Positions 11,267 through 22,997 are shown, counted from the first letter of the stretch. The stretch is DNA of 64,000 nt from Magnolia sinica (GCF_029962835.1 NC_080577.1:682001-746000); one strand, 5' to 3'. Notes: generated from the letters alone by a model not told the origin. Translations and numbers: made by a program.

Positions 11267-12009
11267 TTTTTTTAGGTATACCGAAAATCATACAAAGAAC
11301 TAGGAATCAGCGATACAGTCTTGAAACAATTACCCTAAACCCCAAGTCAACTCCCTAACTTGCAAATTAAATTTGATTTGTAATGAATATAACTTATCCT
11401 TGTTGTCATCATTTTAGAATACCCCTCCTCAGTCCACCCGCCTCCATGCACTATTCTGTTGAACCGCCTGCTAGGGTAAGCTTGTATGGAGGAAAATTTG
11501 AAGGGGAAAAGGCCCTACAGCACCCCACCCATTCCGCACAAAACAAAGCAAATAACATTCATTCAAAGCAGTAATAAAGAGTGCAGACTTTCAAACTTTA
11601 GCAGCAATTCCTCTGATATGCAAATGACCAAGGAGATCCTTGCAAAATTATGGCATCATGTTCTCTCAAATATTGTGGATTGTTAGAAGTAAATCGTCAT
11701 AGACACCCCATCCTTTTCACTTGCTGGTGCTTCATATATTGAGAGAGGGCTCAAGCCTCTCCATAATGGCAATTTTTGGGGATTGTTGGAGAAGTGAATG
11801 CATCATAGGCACCTCATCCTTTCCCTTTGCCAGTGCTTCATATATTGAGAGAATGCTCAACCTTCTCCATTATGGTCCTTTTTTATGGATTTTTTTAAGG
11901 ATATTTTTATGGATAACTTTGAAGTTTAAAAGAGAACAAAAACAAGACAAAGGCTCCTCGCTTAGGACATATCATTAATCAAACCTCCACTCAAAATATC
12001 CCCTATCAA

Positions 12010-12400
12010 TGATTGGGAAAGTGTCCCTAGATACCCATCCTTTGCAAGCTGATCTGCTTCGGAATTTGCATTGCAACAGATGTGGGGAAAAGTTACAACA
12101 ATGTGCTCAGTCATCTATAGCCTTCTCAATCAGATTGGCAATCCTCCACAGACATCTCCCCTATTTAACCCATTTTATAGAATTCCTACAATTGCTCTCG
12201 ACAATAATCAGGGATTAGATTGAAATTTTCCACTATTTTAATTCTTTGAAGTAGCACCATATCATCACCAAGATTTGAGTCTGTAACCCCAATAAGCTCC
12301 AACCTCCGAGATTTCAGTACCTTGGTCATTTCTAACAATGCCTCTGATGCTGGCCTGACCCATTCAGCTTAAGATATATAATCTAATTGGAGGGCATTTC
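12010..12400 (-). mobile_element. LINE-type RNase H domain fragment
   Basis: On the minus strand, reading segments resemble the C-terminal RNase H domain of plant non-LTR elements: 'GIVRNDQGTEISEVGAYWG' near 12290-12350, then 'WRIANLIEKAI' near 12120-12150, and 'NANSEADQLAKDG' near 12045-12085, the last matching the family motif 'REaN..AD.LAk.G'. The frame is interrupted by stops and shifts, so this is a decayed fragment. No ends or target duplication were identified. Confidence 0.65.
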
Positions 12401-13200
12401 CATTTATCTTAGATATTCTAATTTCTACAGCCACATTGAATAATTTCTGCCTGATTCTATGAAAAATATTGCCTTGAGATTTCATTCATACTTGGATCAA
12501 CCTGCTCCACTAGTAAGCCTGAAAATCCTTCTCACAGTTGAGCTAACTGGAGATGATTTACCTCTCAGAAGCCTTATGTTACATTCTAAAGAGTAACCTG
12601 TACTGGTAAATACCAAAGGCTACCAACTTACAATAGGAACCAAAAGAATCTGACCACCACTCTTCTATCAGACCCTTAACTGAACCCAGACCACCCAGTT
12701 AATGCCAAATCTAAGAAAACCTGACAATCAAAACTGAAGACCTCAAATCAGTACAAAAAATCCAGTGTTACAGTTAATGGCATCCACTAAAAGAAGAGAA
12801 CAGATTCATATAGTTTGCTCAAAATTTCACTGTCGCACTTGCAGTTTGGTCATAATAATTTGCAAATGCCCAAAGCTGACATGACTAGTCATCTTCACTG
12901 ATTCAACCCACACATGCCTCCAATGCCTGAGCTACCATTGATTACGTCATCAATGTCGAGATTCCAAGATGCAGTGAGAGGTTATCGCCATCTGCAACTA
13001 CTAATTTTGGTGTTTTTCCTTAGTAACTACATTCAGTTACGATACCATTCTCAGGTTATCCATTTAAGTGCTATGTACTTGGGATTAGCTTCTATGGAGG
13101 ATCTCTAGAGCTACAGCTCAGAAGGCTGAACCATGCCATCGACAAGTTGTCCTGCCTTACTTTGTTCCAGTAGTTCCAATAACCATGATCGCGAGGAGAG
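12400..13200. other. no gene recognised
   Basis: Possibly intron or upstream region of the protease gene. I searched the minus strand for an N-terminal transit-peptide exon and found none I can defend. No repeat boundary is clear either. Confidence 0.3.
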
Positions 13201-13214
13201 GAGAAACTACCTAC

Positions 13215-13340
13215 AAAGTTCTCACTCATTTCTTTTCTTTTTCTCTCTACAAAGTTCTCACTCATTTCTGTTCTTTTTCTCTTTTTCTTTTTTTATTTTT
13301 ATCAGCAACAACAGAAATTTCATTAAACAGAAAAGGATTA
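13215..13340. repeat. 36-bp duplication and T-rich LINE-like tail
   Basis: 'acaaagttctcactcatttc' occurs twice, about 39 bases apart (13215 and 13249), followed by a T-rich tract and 'cagaaatttcattaaac'. The T-rich start followed by 'ttcattaaa' resembles the inverted 3' end of a LINE or SINE, but it is too short to assign. Confidence 0.5.
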
Positions 13341-14042
13341 CAAAATCCATCAAAACAATGAATAGGAACTGCTGATACATATTGTTTCTCCTACTAATTT
13401 CTTAGTGTCAATGAGGCAGTTTCGTCCTGTCATTCCGCAAAATATTACACAACTGCAGGGCCTGCAAACCAAATAGGCATTTTGCCCAAGGACCAAGCTA
13501 CTCAAATTACTCAACAGTCCACAAGAATAGGTTCAATATCCTCTACACTTCTTTACAATTTCTACGCTGTCCCTTTGAGAATGAAGTGTTGAACTGATTA
13601 TTTAACCTCTTTGGTGTTTTAGGAATTCGGACTATGCCAGAATCCATTACAAACCTCACTGAGGTACGGAAGTTTGTTTCTTGTAACACTAGAGGGAGGA
13701 TCCTCTGAAATTGTGTTTATTTGTTTTATTAGCAATCATGTGGTCGACCAAGAAAGAAAGAAACAACCGAAACTTCAGTAATTGAAAGGAAGCTGCAAAA
13801 GGTGATGGAAAGAAACAGAGGTCGTATCATCTTTGGTGAGAACAGAGTTTGTCTTGGTTAAATGGAATTATATCAAAGGGTGGGTTGGAAGGGACTAAAA
13901 TCAGAAGAAACCACAAGAGTAGGCTAGTTTGTCGGGTACACCCTTTCACTTAGGGTCCTTATGCTGAACTTCAATGGAAGTTCAATGAACAATCGGGGAC
14001 ACACAAGTGTAGGAGGCATGATTGAGGACAACAAGTGTTTTT

Positions 14043-14410
14043 AGACAATTTTTTTCTTTTTTCTTTTTTTTTCTTTTTTATGAGAGGGATGAGAAAAAAA
14101 AAAAAAAAAAAACTTAATAAAGGCCGCAGCCAGGACACAGAAAAATGAACAAAAGAGAAACAAATAAGAATACAAATCCCACCCAAACCTAGCCCACAAA
14201 AAGGTCCAAGGCCACCCAGAAAGCAAAACAAGACCCACCCCAAAACTATACAACAGCCTCAACGAAACCATTCATCAATACAAAGCCCAGCCTGATCAGG
14301 AACCCCCGAAGCAGGATGCTTCTCATTTCTGAAGGTCCGGTTATTTCTTTGGAACCAGACAGACCATAAAAACGCAAGCGGCTCTATCCACCACCTGCTG
14401 ACCCTAAGGA
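14043..14410 (-). mobile_element. 5'-truncated LINE 3' end (zf-RVT region)
   Basis: The minus strand encodes WWIEPLAFLWSVWFQRNN, then RTFRNEKHPAS, typical of the end of the reverse-transcriptase zinc-binding region of plant L1-like elements ('W..W.eRN.R.F'). It then runs through non-coding sequence into T-rich plus-strand tracts (the poly(A) end). A second homopolymer at 14095-14112 lies inside. Target duplication is unclear. Confidence 0.6.
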
Positions 14411-14479
14411 ACCCCCTTTAGACGAGTTTTTTTGAGTCTCCTTTGCTCAAATGACTGAAATTAAGCAGAAATTAAAGCC

Positions 14480-15080
14480 TTTGTGGACTCAGAATGATCC
14501 AAGAGAATCAGTGTTATTAGGTGTTTTAACCCAACTTCCTCTTGATCGTGGGAGACCAAACCACCTCCTAATTCCTATTTAATTAATCTCCTCCACGTTC
14601 AATGCAAGTGTGTATCATAAGACATTTTAAACACATCTTTCAAAGGCAATTTACTTCTTAAGTCTGGATTAAGGCCATCAATATATCCCGAACTTTTTAT
14701 GGTCTTCATGCTCACAAAAGCCAGCCAATTATGTCAACGTATGGAATTCCTCTGTGAATTCATACATTGATTTATTCCGTTGACGTTGTGACAACGTGGA
14801 GGGCATGAGATAAGTTGTGAAGAAAACTTTTTTAAATTTTCATTTTTATATTCTCCCAAGAACTAATTGTCTCCTTACCTTTATGAATCGTTCAGCTTGA
14901 AGATCATCCTACCATACAAAGGAGTGACTGGAAAGATTTATGGGTACTGATTTAATCTTCCAATGGTTGAATATTTCTTGTATTTGAACACCTTTTCACC
15001 TTAGCCAATCAATGAAATCTTCTATATGTGAAATCCTGTAAGTTTCACCATAATTTGGAGCATTGAATCGCATTTCAACA
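14480..15080 (-). mobile_element. fossil Ty3/gypsy gag region
   Basis: On the minus strand, scattered segments follow the order of a Ty3/gypsy Gag: an upstream 'HIEDFIDWL' block, a central 'KSMYEFTEEFHTLT' block, then 'IAFERCV' and 'YTLALNVEE'. These match the conserved Gag wording I know (e.g. 'Y..EF..L', 'YTLALKVEE'). The element is heavily broken, with many interruptions, and no LTRs were found next to it. It is an old relic. Confidence 0.6.
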
Positions 15081-15435
15081 ATTGGAGAATTCAATTATTG
15101 ATGGTTTCATCAGTCAGGGCCACCTGTTGTGGGTTAGGACTGCGGTGGAGACCTTCCCCAAAGTGTGCTTACACTCCAATTTCGGTTTCCAGATTCCCTC
15201 TACATCAGAGTTCTCCATCATCCACCATATGCAATTTTATCTATCCACTTTGTGAATGGAGGGATAAGCATAGATGGGCTCGTCTTGTGTCAATCCCTTT
15301 GAAATCATTAAGACATGATGCAAAGTCAAAATCCTCTGTAAATACCCTGTAAATAAGCAATTATTACTTTTTCATCCTGTTTGAAAAGACGCCTCTATTT
15401 CTGCTTCGAAAACCGGTCCAAAAGGACTGGTTTAA

Positions 15436-15732
15436 ATTTGTGGGCCCCACTGTGATATATATGATATATTCATGCCATCCATTCGTTTTAGCAGAACATT
15501 TTGAGGCAAGAGCCGAAAAATAAGGCAGATCCAACACTCAAGTGGCCCACACTAAAGGAAATAGTGGCCCCAAGAAGTTTTAATGGTAGGTGTTTGATTC
15601 CCTTTTTCCTATGGCGTGGTCCACTTGAGCTTTGGATCTTCCTCGTTTTTTTCTCATGCCCTAAATTCAGCTGGCATAATGGATGGACGGTGTGGATAAG
15701 CCACATACATCATGGTGGGCCCCACATATATT
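15436..15732. repeat. short copy of the main foldback family
   Basis: The left arm starts gtgggccccactgtg with 'atgccatccattcg' and 'caagtggcccacac'; the right arm has 'gtggtccacttgag', 'gatggacggtgtgg' and 'atcatggtgggcccc'. The arms are inverted copies and the middle seen in longer copies is missing, giving about 300 bp. Confidence 0.8.
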
Positions 15733-15790
15733 TCGCAGTGCTTTAGCGTTCAAAAAGTAGGTGTCAAATCAAGCATTGGGAACGATGCAG

Positions 15791-15969
15791 TAATTACTAA
15801 AGGAAATAAATTTTTTTTTTTTTAGAAGCATCGGCGAAGAAAAATATATTAAAAGGAGGAGAGAAAACAACCGAAAACAAGAAAAAACAGGACTGCTGAG
15901 ATAGCAGAACAAAAGGAAAGAAAAACTAGCAGCCTAGAAAGCAAAGATCATAATTACTAAAGGAAATAA
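15791..15969 (-). mobile_element. 5'-truncated LINE tail with 19-bp target duplication
   Basis: taattactaaaggaaataa occurs at 15791-15809 and again, identically, at 15951-15969. Between the copies is a T-run (poly(A) on the minus strand) followed by about 125 bp related to the 3' end of the LINE at 18567-19457: both share 'atatattaaaa', 'ctgagatagcag'/'ttgagatagcag' and a 'cta(g)ga..caaa(a)gatca' stretch. The perfect duplication indicates a recent target-primed insertion. Confidence 0.88.
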
Positions 15970-16739
15970 TTATTACCCATTTACAACGTATTTACAGGGG
16001 ATTTGGAAAATCAAACAGGCCCTAAAATGGATGAAGTAAACACACCAAACAAGAATGTTCAAATAGAGAGGGTTATTTGAAATGAAACTCTGCACTTGTT
16101 ACGAATACTTAGATAAGAACTTACAAAACTGCAGGCCATTTACCTCCTAGATCAAACTATTATATTGATTCTAAACCAATCTAATATATCCAAAATAGGA
16201 CACTCCATATCTATATAAGGATTTAGCCAAAATTGCAATGGCTTAAAAAAGCGTGTAGATCCAAAGATCATCAGAGAATCAGCAAAATCAACTATAATCT
16301 GCCAAAAATAGCAATTGTAACACCAAAAGTTCAGTACTAAAAAATAAGCAACAAACAGTCCAACAGTTCAACACAATGTGAGCATCCTTCATCAAAAGTT
16401 CTTCATACTAACCATGGAATTCATCTAGATGTCATGCAATGCCAAAAACGGTTCATACCAATTATCCTTTTCTTTTCTAGGGGTATGCTTTTGGTGTTTT
16501 CAATGAATAACTTCATCATCGTTCACCAACCTTCGAGCTCGAAAGCTAGCAATTAGCATTCAAAGGAGGACAAAGTGATTTCTTTTCCCCCATCTTAACT
16601 CGTGCACACTTTGTATGACTATGAGTCTCCTATTATCCAAACAAAGTTCTTTATGGATGCATACAAAATCCCATCCCATCCAAACATTTCCCTGACATCA
16701 TTGGAAAGGGATTCAAAAAAAGAAAAGAAGAAGAGAAAG

Positions 16740-17170
16740 AAGAAGTAATCTCATGGGCTGCAGGTGGAGGAGCTTATATGCAGAAATCAGTGCATGTGGT
16801 CGAAAAGGTTCTTGACCTGTGCATGGAGCATCATGTCTACTTTGTCTACATTCATAAAGAAGCAAATGAGAAGGCAGATTCCCTCGCAAATGCTGTCAGC
16901 ATTGAGTTGATAGTCAAAGATCTGTGTTGAAGGATTTAGTCCAGGCTTTAATTTATCCTGGGGTTTTTCCCTAGTGTTGTCTCAGTAAGCTTTGTTTCTA
17001 AGCACCTTATCCCATTTGCATCGTATGGCTTTTCTTTCCTCAAGATGAATTTTATCTTCGCCCATTAAAGAAAATCTGGGAGTTCATCCAGAGGTTCTAG
17101 AGACACAAGAATAACCATGGCCTCTACATTGTTTGCCATCATGTGTCCAACATGAACAAGATCCAGACTG
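16740..17170 (+). mobile_element. RNase H-like fragment (LINE or retroelement derived)
   Basis: The plus strand encodes VYFVYIHKEANEKADSLANA in frame with the preceding EKVLDLCMEHH. This matches the C-terminal RNase H motif 'HKeaN..AD.LAn'. Non-coding sequence typical of a LINE 3' region follows ('gggagttcatccagagg'). The upstream part of the domain is not readable, so it is a decayed fragment. Confidence 0.6.
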
Positions 17171-17179
17171 CTCATCCTA

Positions 17180-18550
17180 TTAGATTCCCCACTCAATGGT
17201 CACTAACCGAGCATTTCCTTGAAAGGATAATCCTAACCAATTATCTTTTTCTGAGTGTAAGCCATGTAGTTTAATGTCCATTTGTGCAGCACCAATTAAA
17301 CAGATGGGATGGTGCAGCCAATCTGACTTTGGCCCATCTACTATTGAACCTGCTGAGTTTACAAGCTGGATCATTTTCATGTATGCACATATATGACAAT
17401 CGATTTGTAGAACGGTCACAATAGATCAGCTCCCTACATATACACATATGTAGTATTCTTTGATCTATCATCCAGAAAATCTACAACTCAGCTGATGGGG
17501 ACATCAGAGAACCAACTCAGATGTACCAAAAACGGAGACGACCACTCACATCAGTGCAGCTTTCTTTGTAGATGGGTGATGAGTTCCAGATGGGGCCCGC
17601 CAGGCCATTTTTAAGACCCCACATGCATTGGACTTGCATCAAGAAGACCCCACCTTGGGATGATGCATGTAGGTTGCTTAGGAGATCACTTTAGTCATCG
17701 GATTTCTATTTCGTGTCGATCCAACCGTTGGATCTTGTCAATCAGGCCATCGGGCCACCAGATCTTTTAGATTTGGGCCCCCTGGGACTCTGATCTTGCT
17801 TTATTTATCTTTTTTGTTATTTTTAGGAGCTATTTGATGGTTGATATTGATAATATATGTTTTAGTTTTCTTATTTTGGATGATGGGCCACTTCACTTAA
17901 GTGAGTGGCATAGTTGTAATTATGCTGGATTTTAATTTCGAATTTTTAATTATAAAAACACAAGGGGGTGGAGATCCAACCCTCATTGGATTTTGTGATT
18001 AAAAATTAAAAAAAAAACTTAAAAAAAAACAGAGAAAAGCTCTTGCTTTCTTCTCCCGTCTTCATGTGATTTGAAGATACTTCCATGCGATTTGGAAGGA
18101 AGCTTGGTGCGAAGCTAATCTTCGTCAATGGAAGTGCGACGTCTCCATCTATCCTCACGTCATCTTCTCTTTTCTTTCTCATCCAGGCATTTTCTTCAGG
18201 TTCTTCATTATCTCCATCCCATATCTTCGTTTTCTCCCAAACTCTACTTTCTCATACCCATTCAAAATCCAAACCCTAACCCTAAACCTAAAATTCCTAA
18301 CTTTTTAAAATCTTCCCAATTTCTTAAATTTAAATATATTAATTTTTTTTTTTTTAAAAAAAAAAAACCTAATTCCAAATTTCTCAATTCACATGAAGCT
18401 TAATTCTTCAAATTTCAGATTTTCCCATTTCTAACCCTAATCATAAAACCTACAAATTTGTCCATTGAGTGTGGAACGTGCCTATACTAAATTGGAAGTT
18501 CTATCCTTCCATCGGTCCTAGTTTTCATTGATTTATGTGATTTCTTAGCA
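17180..18550. other. no gene; possible retroelement leader
   Basis: Around 17950 the plus strand reads attataaaaacacaaggg, a TATA-like element, followed by a T/C-rich leader with 'aaaccctaaccctaaacc' at 18271-18288. This may be an old LTR or leader, but no ends were found. Reading frames at 18085-18403 are low complexity. The telomere-like words are too few for a telomeric array. Confidence 0.3.
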
Positions 18551-18553
18551 TGT

Positions 18554-19470
18554 GGGCATGTGATTTTATTTTTTTTAAGGCAACGAGAATATATTAAAAA
18601 GAGGGGAAAAAACTACAAGAGGACTATTGAGATAGCAGCAAAGACAGAAAAGAAAGGAAAAAAGGAAAAGAAAGAAAAAACTAAGAAGCTAGGAACAAAA
18701 GATCAGCGTCATCTAAACCGTTGATAGCAACCGCCAATTCAATAACCAAAAATTTCGCCCTAGCCCACACCGATTGAACCGAGGAGTTCTTATCATTAAA
18801 GCATCTACCATTCCTTTCCTCCCAAACCGACCACCAGATAGAAAAGGGCGCCATTCGCCATATACGAGTCCATTTTTTACCCAGCTTGACACCATGCCAT
18901 GAAGAAAGCATATTAGAAGTAGTTTCCGGGATGCATCCGCTGATGTTGAATACGTTGAAAAATTCCCACCATAATTGGGCAATAAACGTACAATGCAACA
19001 GAAGATGGTCCACTATTTCCTCATTCTTCATGCAGCAACTACAGACATTAACCAATTGCATACCTCGCTTCCTCAGGTTATCGATAGTAAGGATCCTTTG
19101 TTTACCAACCAGCAATGCCAAAATAGATAAGTTTTGGGGGAACTAAGTATTTCCAAATAAAGGGAAAAACCGGGGTTGGCATGATGGGAGGGGTGGAAAG
19201 AAATGAATAAAAGGATTTGACTGAGAAGGAGCTAGATTTATTAAGGGGCCAGATGGGGTAATCGCGAGAAGCCTGATCGGGAGTCATCTTGGATAAGAGA
19301 TCCACCAGACTAACATACTCATCGATCTCCCTTTCATGTAAATTCCTGATGCGCTTAACTTCCCAGATGACTCTACCAGCAGAAATATCATAGCAACTAT
19401 CCACCATAATGTTCTTGTCAAGGGTTAGGCAATAGATATTAGGATACCTGCGATTGAGGGCATGTGATTT
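18554..19470 (-). mobile_element. 5'-truncated L1-like LINE with 13-bp target duplication
   Basis: gggcatgtgattt occurs at 18554-18566 and 19458-19470, identical, enclosing a minus-strand element of about 890 bp whose poly(A) end lies next to 18568. It encodes the end of the reverse-transcriptase ORF: 'SSFSVKSFYSFL' and 'WKYLVPPKLIYFGI' (19102-19407), then the zf-RVT region 'LTIDNLRKRGMQLVNVCSCC', 'DHLLLHC' and 'WWSVWEERNGRCF' (18681-19121). The two parts are in different frames, so there is one frameshift near 19110. 5' truncation and the direct repeat are classic target-primed reverse transcription. Confidence 0.9.
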
Positions 19471-19669
19471 AGGTTAAATCAGATTTTATTTCTTATTGTT
19501 TACTCTTAATTAATTGATAAGTTAGCATCTTTTGTTAATTGAATTACTTTATGAAATCTTTCATAATCTCCACGTTGCATGCTAGCATTAAATCGTGTGT
19601 CCTACATCACCAGCATTCAAACCTTTTTGCCCCATTGGGTCGGATTTTTTCCAAGAACCCTAAGGGCTT

Positions 19670-20560
19670 GTTTGGATTCATGGAACGTATGGGAAACAAA
19701 ATAGTGTTTTTCAAGAAATCTTATTTATATGAAGCTGTGGGAAAGGAAATATTGTTTTCCCTACTTGTTTTAAAATGAGATTTTCCTAGAAATTTAGGGC
19801 CCGTTTGGGAGCGAGGATTTGGAATGCTTTGGAATCTAAATCACAATTACAATGGAATCAATGTGATTTTAAATCCTAATTTGTGTTTTGTTGAAATGCG
19901 TTGAAATCCATATCTTCTATTTGGAAGCTTGTATTTGGAGGGCATTGGAATTCTTCGGTATATTCACAGGACTTGGTGTGATTAACTAAATCAACTTTCA
20001 TATCCCAAATTAGCATGTGTGTGTGTGTGTGTGTGTGTTATTTGATAGAATGATTACAGTAAGCCCACTAAAATGTATACTTTGGCCAAAAAAGAGAATT
20101 TCGAGCCTTGGCTGGGCCACAAATGCAAGGATCACAAACAAGCAACTCACCGACGGTTTCTAACCGTCAATTTAGACGTCCAATGTTTGTATGGTTCAAA
20201 TCATTCTGTTGACGTGATTTTAGCGTTGCAACTGATAATTAGATTGTTTTGGGTATCATCAGCGTGCCATGTGTCTACTAGATCAGTAGACTAGAAACAC
20301 CTTTGTTATATGTGTGCCTCTCCTGCCCTTAAAAAGGAGCCAAAAAAGGCATTTCCTTTGGATTACACCTGAATCTTAGCATTTTGTTGAGATTTCAAAA
20401 CACTCCAAAAAGGTATATCTGGAATACCTCCAATTCCATTTGCCTCCAAACCCAAGGCTGCCAAACCCAAAAAGCAACTATTTTGACTTGAAATACACCC
20501 ATTTACCACTAAATCCAAGGTGCCAAACGAGGTGTTATGGCCTATTATCAAATTTGTTGT
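19670..20560. repeat. 'gcccgtttggg' nonautonomous element remains
   Basis: Two starts of the common plant type, 'gggcttgtttggattcatgg' (about 19665) and 'gggcccgtttgggagcg' (about 19798), and a possible inverse end 'ccaaacgaggtgttatgg' at about 20523. 'ggaatgctttggaatc' on the left is echoed by 'caattccatttgcctcc' on the right. A (GT)12 microsatellite lies at 20015-20038. Boundaries are uncertain. Confidence 0.4.
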
Positions 20561-20689
20561 TTGGTAAATAATTTTTTTTAAAAACATCTTCTTGGGAAAA
20601 TTTTCCTAGTAGTTACATGCACATGTCAAATTAGCACATGTGGTCATTGTTCAAAGTAACCCCAATTTTATCCGTATCTCCAACTCAAT

Positions 20690-21420
20690 GATACCGATAG
20701 CACTGGTAGCGATAGCGATAAAACTAGTAGTCTGAGAAATTCCAGGTATCGGCGATGTATCAAGTATCACCAATATTTTCGATCGTGTAAATTTTAGGTG
20801 TCACTTGTATTACCAATGTATCGACATCGCCAATATTTTCAACCATGTAAATTTCAGATATCACTTGTATTGCCGGCGTATCGACAATATTTCGATAATA
20901 TCACCAAGTATCGATATCACCAAAATTTTGTTTATTAAAAACATTTCCATTTCATTTTTTTATGGGTGCATGGTGGTATGTAGCATTCAAATTGCTAAGG
21001 ATAATATCGATCATATCACAATATTATCATTGTCCAACATGGGCGATATTGAGACCACGGTCTTTCGTTTCCTTTTCAATTGTCTACGATTTCTCGACGA
21101 AATATCGTGTGTCATCAATATTCTAAAATATCGATGGATATTTGGATGGAAGGTTTGATAGTTGGACGGATAGATAGGATGGTCGGACCGTTTTCTTAAC
21201 ACAACACATGCCTTTAGGCCCCCATTAAATGGAAACTTATTATGAATGCATTCTTTTTGCAATTTTTTATTTCAAAATATGCGTTTTTTAGCATCACCTG
21301 AAGTTTCACTGAAAAATTCCACCATTTTCCACATGTTTCCCTAATGTTTTCCTACATTTCCGGTTATTGGTGATATCGACATTGTTTCCGTATCCCTGGC
21401 TAGCGAAACTTATAGCGACA
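20690..21420. repeat. degenerate 'tatcgccaatat' repeat region
   Basis: Many variants of 'tatcggcgatgtatc', 'tatcaccaatattttc' and 'atatcgacattg' in both orientations, spaced tens of bases apart. Similar 'gtatcgcc' and 'gggcgatac' words occur at 63880-63990. This looks like a low-complexity inverted-repeat element, with no coding potential. Confidence 0.45.
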
Positions 21421-21759
21421 CCAATAATTCAAACACTGCATGTGACACATGTGGAACGCTTAAATGAGGTGGATGGTTTGGATTATTGTACAGCTATGCC
21501 CTGTTTATGGTTGAAACAAGTGGGGCTCCAAGCCTCCAACCACAAGCGAATCAGTGATTTGGGCAGTTTGGAGTGCCAAACAAATGTGTAAACACCATTT
21601 AAATATTTTTTAAATGGTGCAAAACTAACACATTGGTCTATCCCTTGAAGTCACAATCCTTGTAAACTTGACATTTTTTTTCAATAAAATGATACAACTA
21701 TTTTAAAGCATCAATAGAGTAATCCAGACGATTAAATGCATGGGCATTTTCACACCAGG

Positions 21760-21900
21760 CTCGAGTGGGGGTGACCTGTGTGAAGCGGGGGCAAACTCAG
21801 GGTGGGCGGCAAGTGTGAGGTAGGTGGCTCATGTGAGGCAAAACCCAGGGGAAGTAGGCCCATGTGAAGTGGGGCCCACGAGGGGGGTTCGGCAAAGGGC
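21760..21900. repeat. G-rich degenerate minisatellite
   Basis: Four to five imperfect units containing 'gtgtgaagcgggggc', 'gtgtgaggtaggtgg', 'catgtgaggcaaaaccc' and 'catgtgaagtggggccc'. They are followed by 'gatataaagggattg', a TATA-like element that may belong to an old LTR. Confidence 0.45.
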
Positions 21901-22523
21901 CTGACCTGGGCTACGATATAAAGGGATTGAATCGCCGCGCTCTATAAGTTCGAGCTTTTAGAGCAAGTGGTTAGTTGTCTTGCGTCACCATTGCTCTTAT
22001 TCATCCATTATGCATGAACCATTATCAAAAGTAATTTCAAATTGGAAAATCCCAGATCAGTTGAATACCAACAGTTGTTGAATTCCTATTCTTAACCGTC
22101 TATCTATTGGCAACATATCTAAAGGTTGAGATCGTCCCACAACTCCTTTTTTTTTGTTCACGTCAATCTACAGTGGATCCGCCATTTTGGATGGTTTATT
22201 TTGAATCTTTGATTAATAATGACATATGTAAAATTTTCTTTAAGTTGTGAATCAACCACCATCTTTACATTACTGTCAGAGTCCTTCCAATTTTCATATG
22301 TTATCAATATAGCTGGATTCCAACTTTTTTTCTTTTTAGTATCCAGTTATTTGGATAATACAACTATCAAAGCTTATAATAAGTACACAATCCGCAAAGC
22401 ATGTTCACACACTGAAGTGGAAATGGTCTATCACTATATCCTTTTTTTTATGCAGATACCGCTGTGACGCACACCAAATGCACCCAAAGACAATCTTTTA
22501 TTCATTTGGCAATAAGAAGGACT

Positions 22524-22712
22524 TTAGGCCTTGTTTGCACTACAAAAACGGATTTCTGAGGGTTTTGTGGAATCCCACATACAACACGTTAGTAGCCTCT
22601 CACCTCTTACAGCTTTCCTACGGCGAAATTGGATTTTCCAATAAAGGGAAACATTGGTGTTGAAAATTTTAAAAACCCATGGGTTGTCAGTGTGTTCTTG
22701 CCCACTGTGATT
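22524..22712 (-). CDS. possible third exon of a small unrecognised gene
   Basis: Follows the acceptor tttctcAG on the minus strand and reads NHSGQEHTDNPWVFKIFN..., open for 62 codons to a stop. It joins in phase 0 to the exon at 22869-22997. The second half may be transposon-derived rather than true coding sequence, because the plus strand shows 'ggccttgtttgcactac', a common MITE-like start, at about 22528. The original last exon may have been different. Confidence 0.3.
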   Translation of the reverse strand, partial: NHSGQEHTDNPWVFKIFNTNVSLYWKIQFRRRKAVRGERLLTCCMWDSTKPSEIRFCSANKA

Positions 22713-22868
22713 CTGAGAAAAAGATAAGGAAAGCAGAGAAAGAATGCTGAGAAACCAGGTTTCGTAGTCCAATCAACGCCTTACACTATAATTTGGAAAA
22801 TTAAAAATCAAAAGAAAGAAAGAAAGTAAAATCATGAATAAAATCATGAATAAAAATGAATGAGTTAC

Positions 22869-22997
22869 CTTACTAAGATTCGGAATCCACCTCCTGTTGC
22901 CTTCTGCCTTCGATTGGTCTGAATCCAATTCAGGCTTACTCAATTCACTACGAGACTTGTTTCCCATAAAGTCGGGATGGCCGGCGCCCGAAGAAGG
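22869..22997 (-). CDS. possible second exon of a small unrecognised gene
   Basis: 43 codons, phase 0 at both ends, beginning PSSGAGHPDFMGNK and ending RRWIPNLSK, with donor AAG|GTAACT and an acceptor at cacaagAG (minus strand). It is hydrophilic and lysine/serine-rich. I do not recognise the family. Confidence 0.35.

Larger units (their letters stand above)
15329..16006. mobile_element. outer MITE hosting two later insertions
   Basis: The ends are inverted copies: 'ctctgtaaataccctgtaa' with 'aattatta' on the left, and 'taattatt', 'gtatttacagggg' on the right. Between them lie a short foldback copy (15436-15732) and a 5'-truncated LINE tail (15810-15950). Removing both leaves roughly 240 bp, a normal MITE size. 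'aatcaaacaggccct' follows the right end. Confidence 0.5.

Noticed and set aside
18271-18288. Telomere-like aaaccctaaccctaaacc
   Set aside because: Fewer than three units, so not an interstitial telomere array; such words are common near plant promoters.
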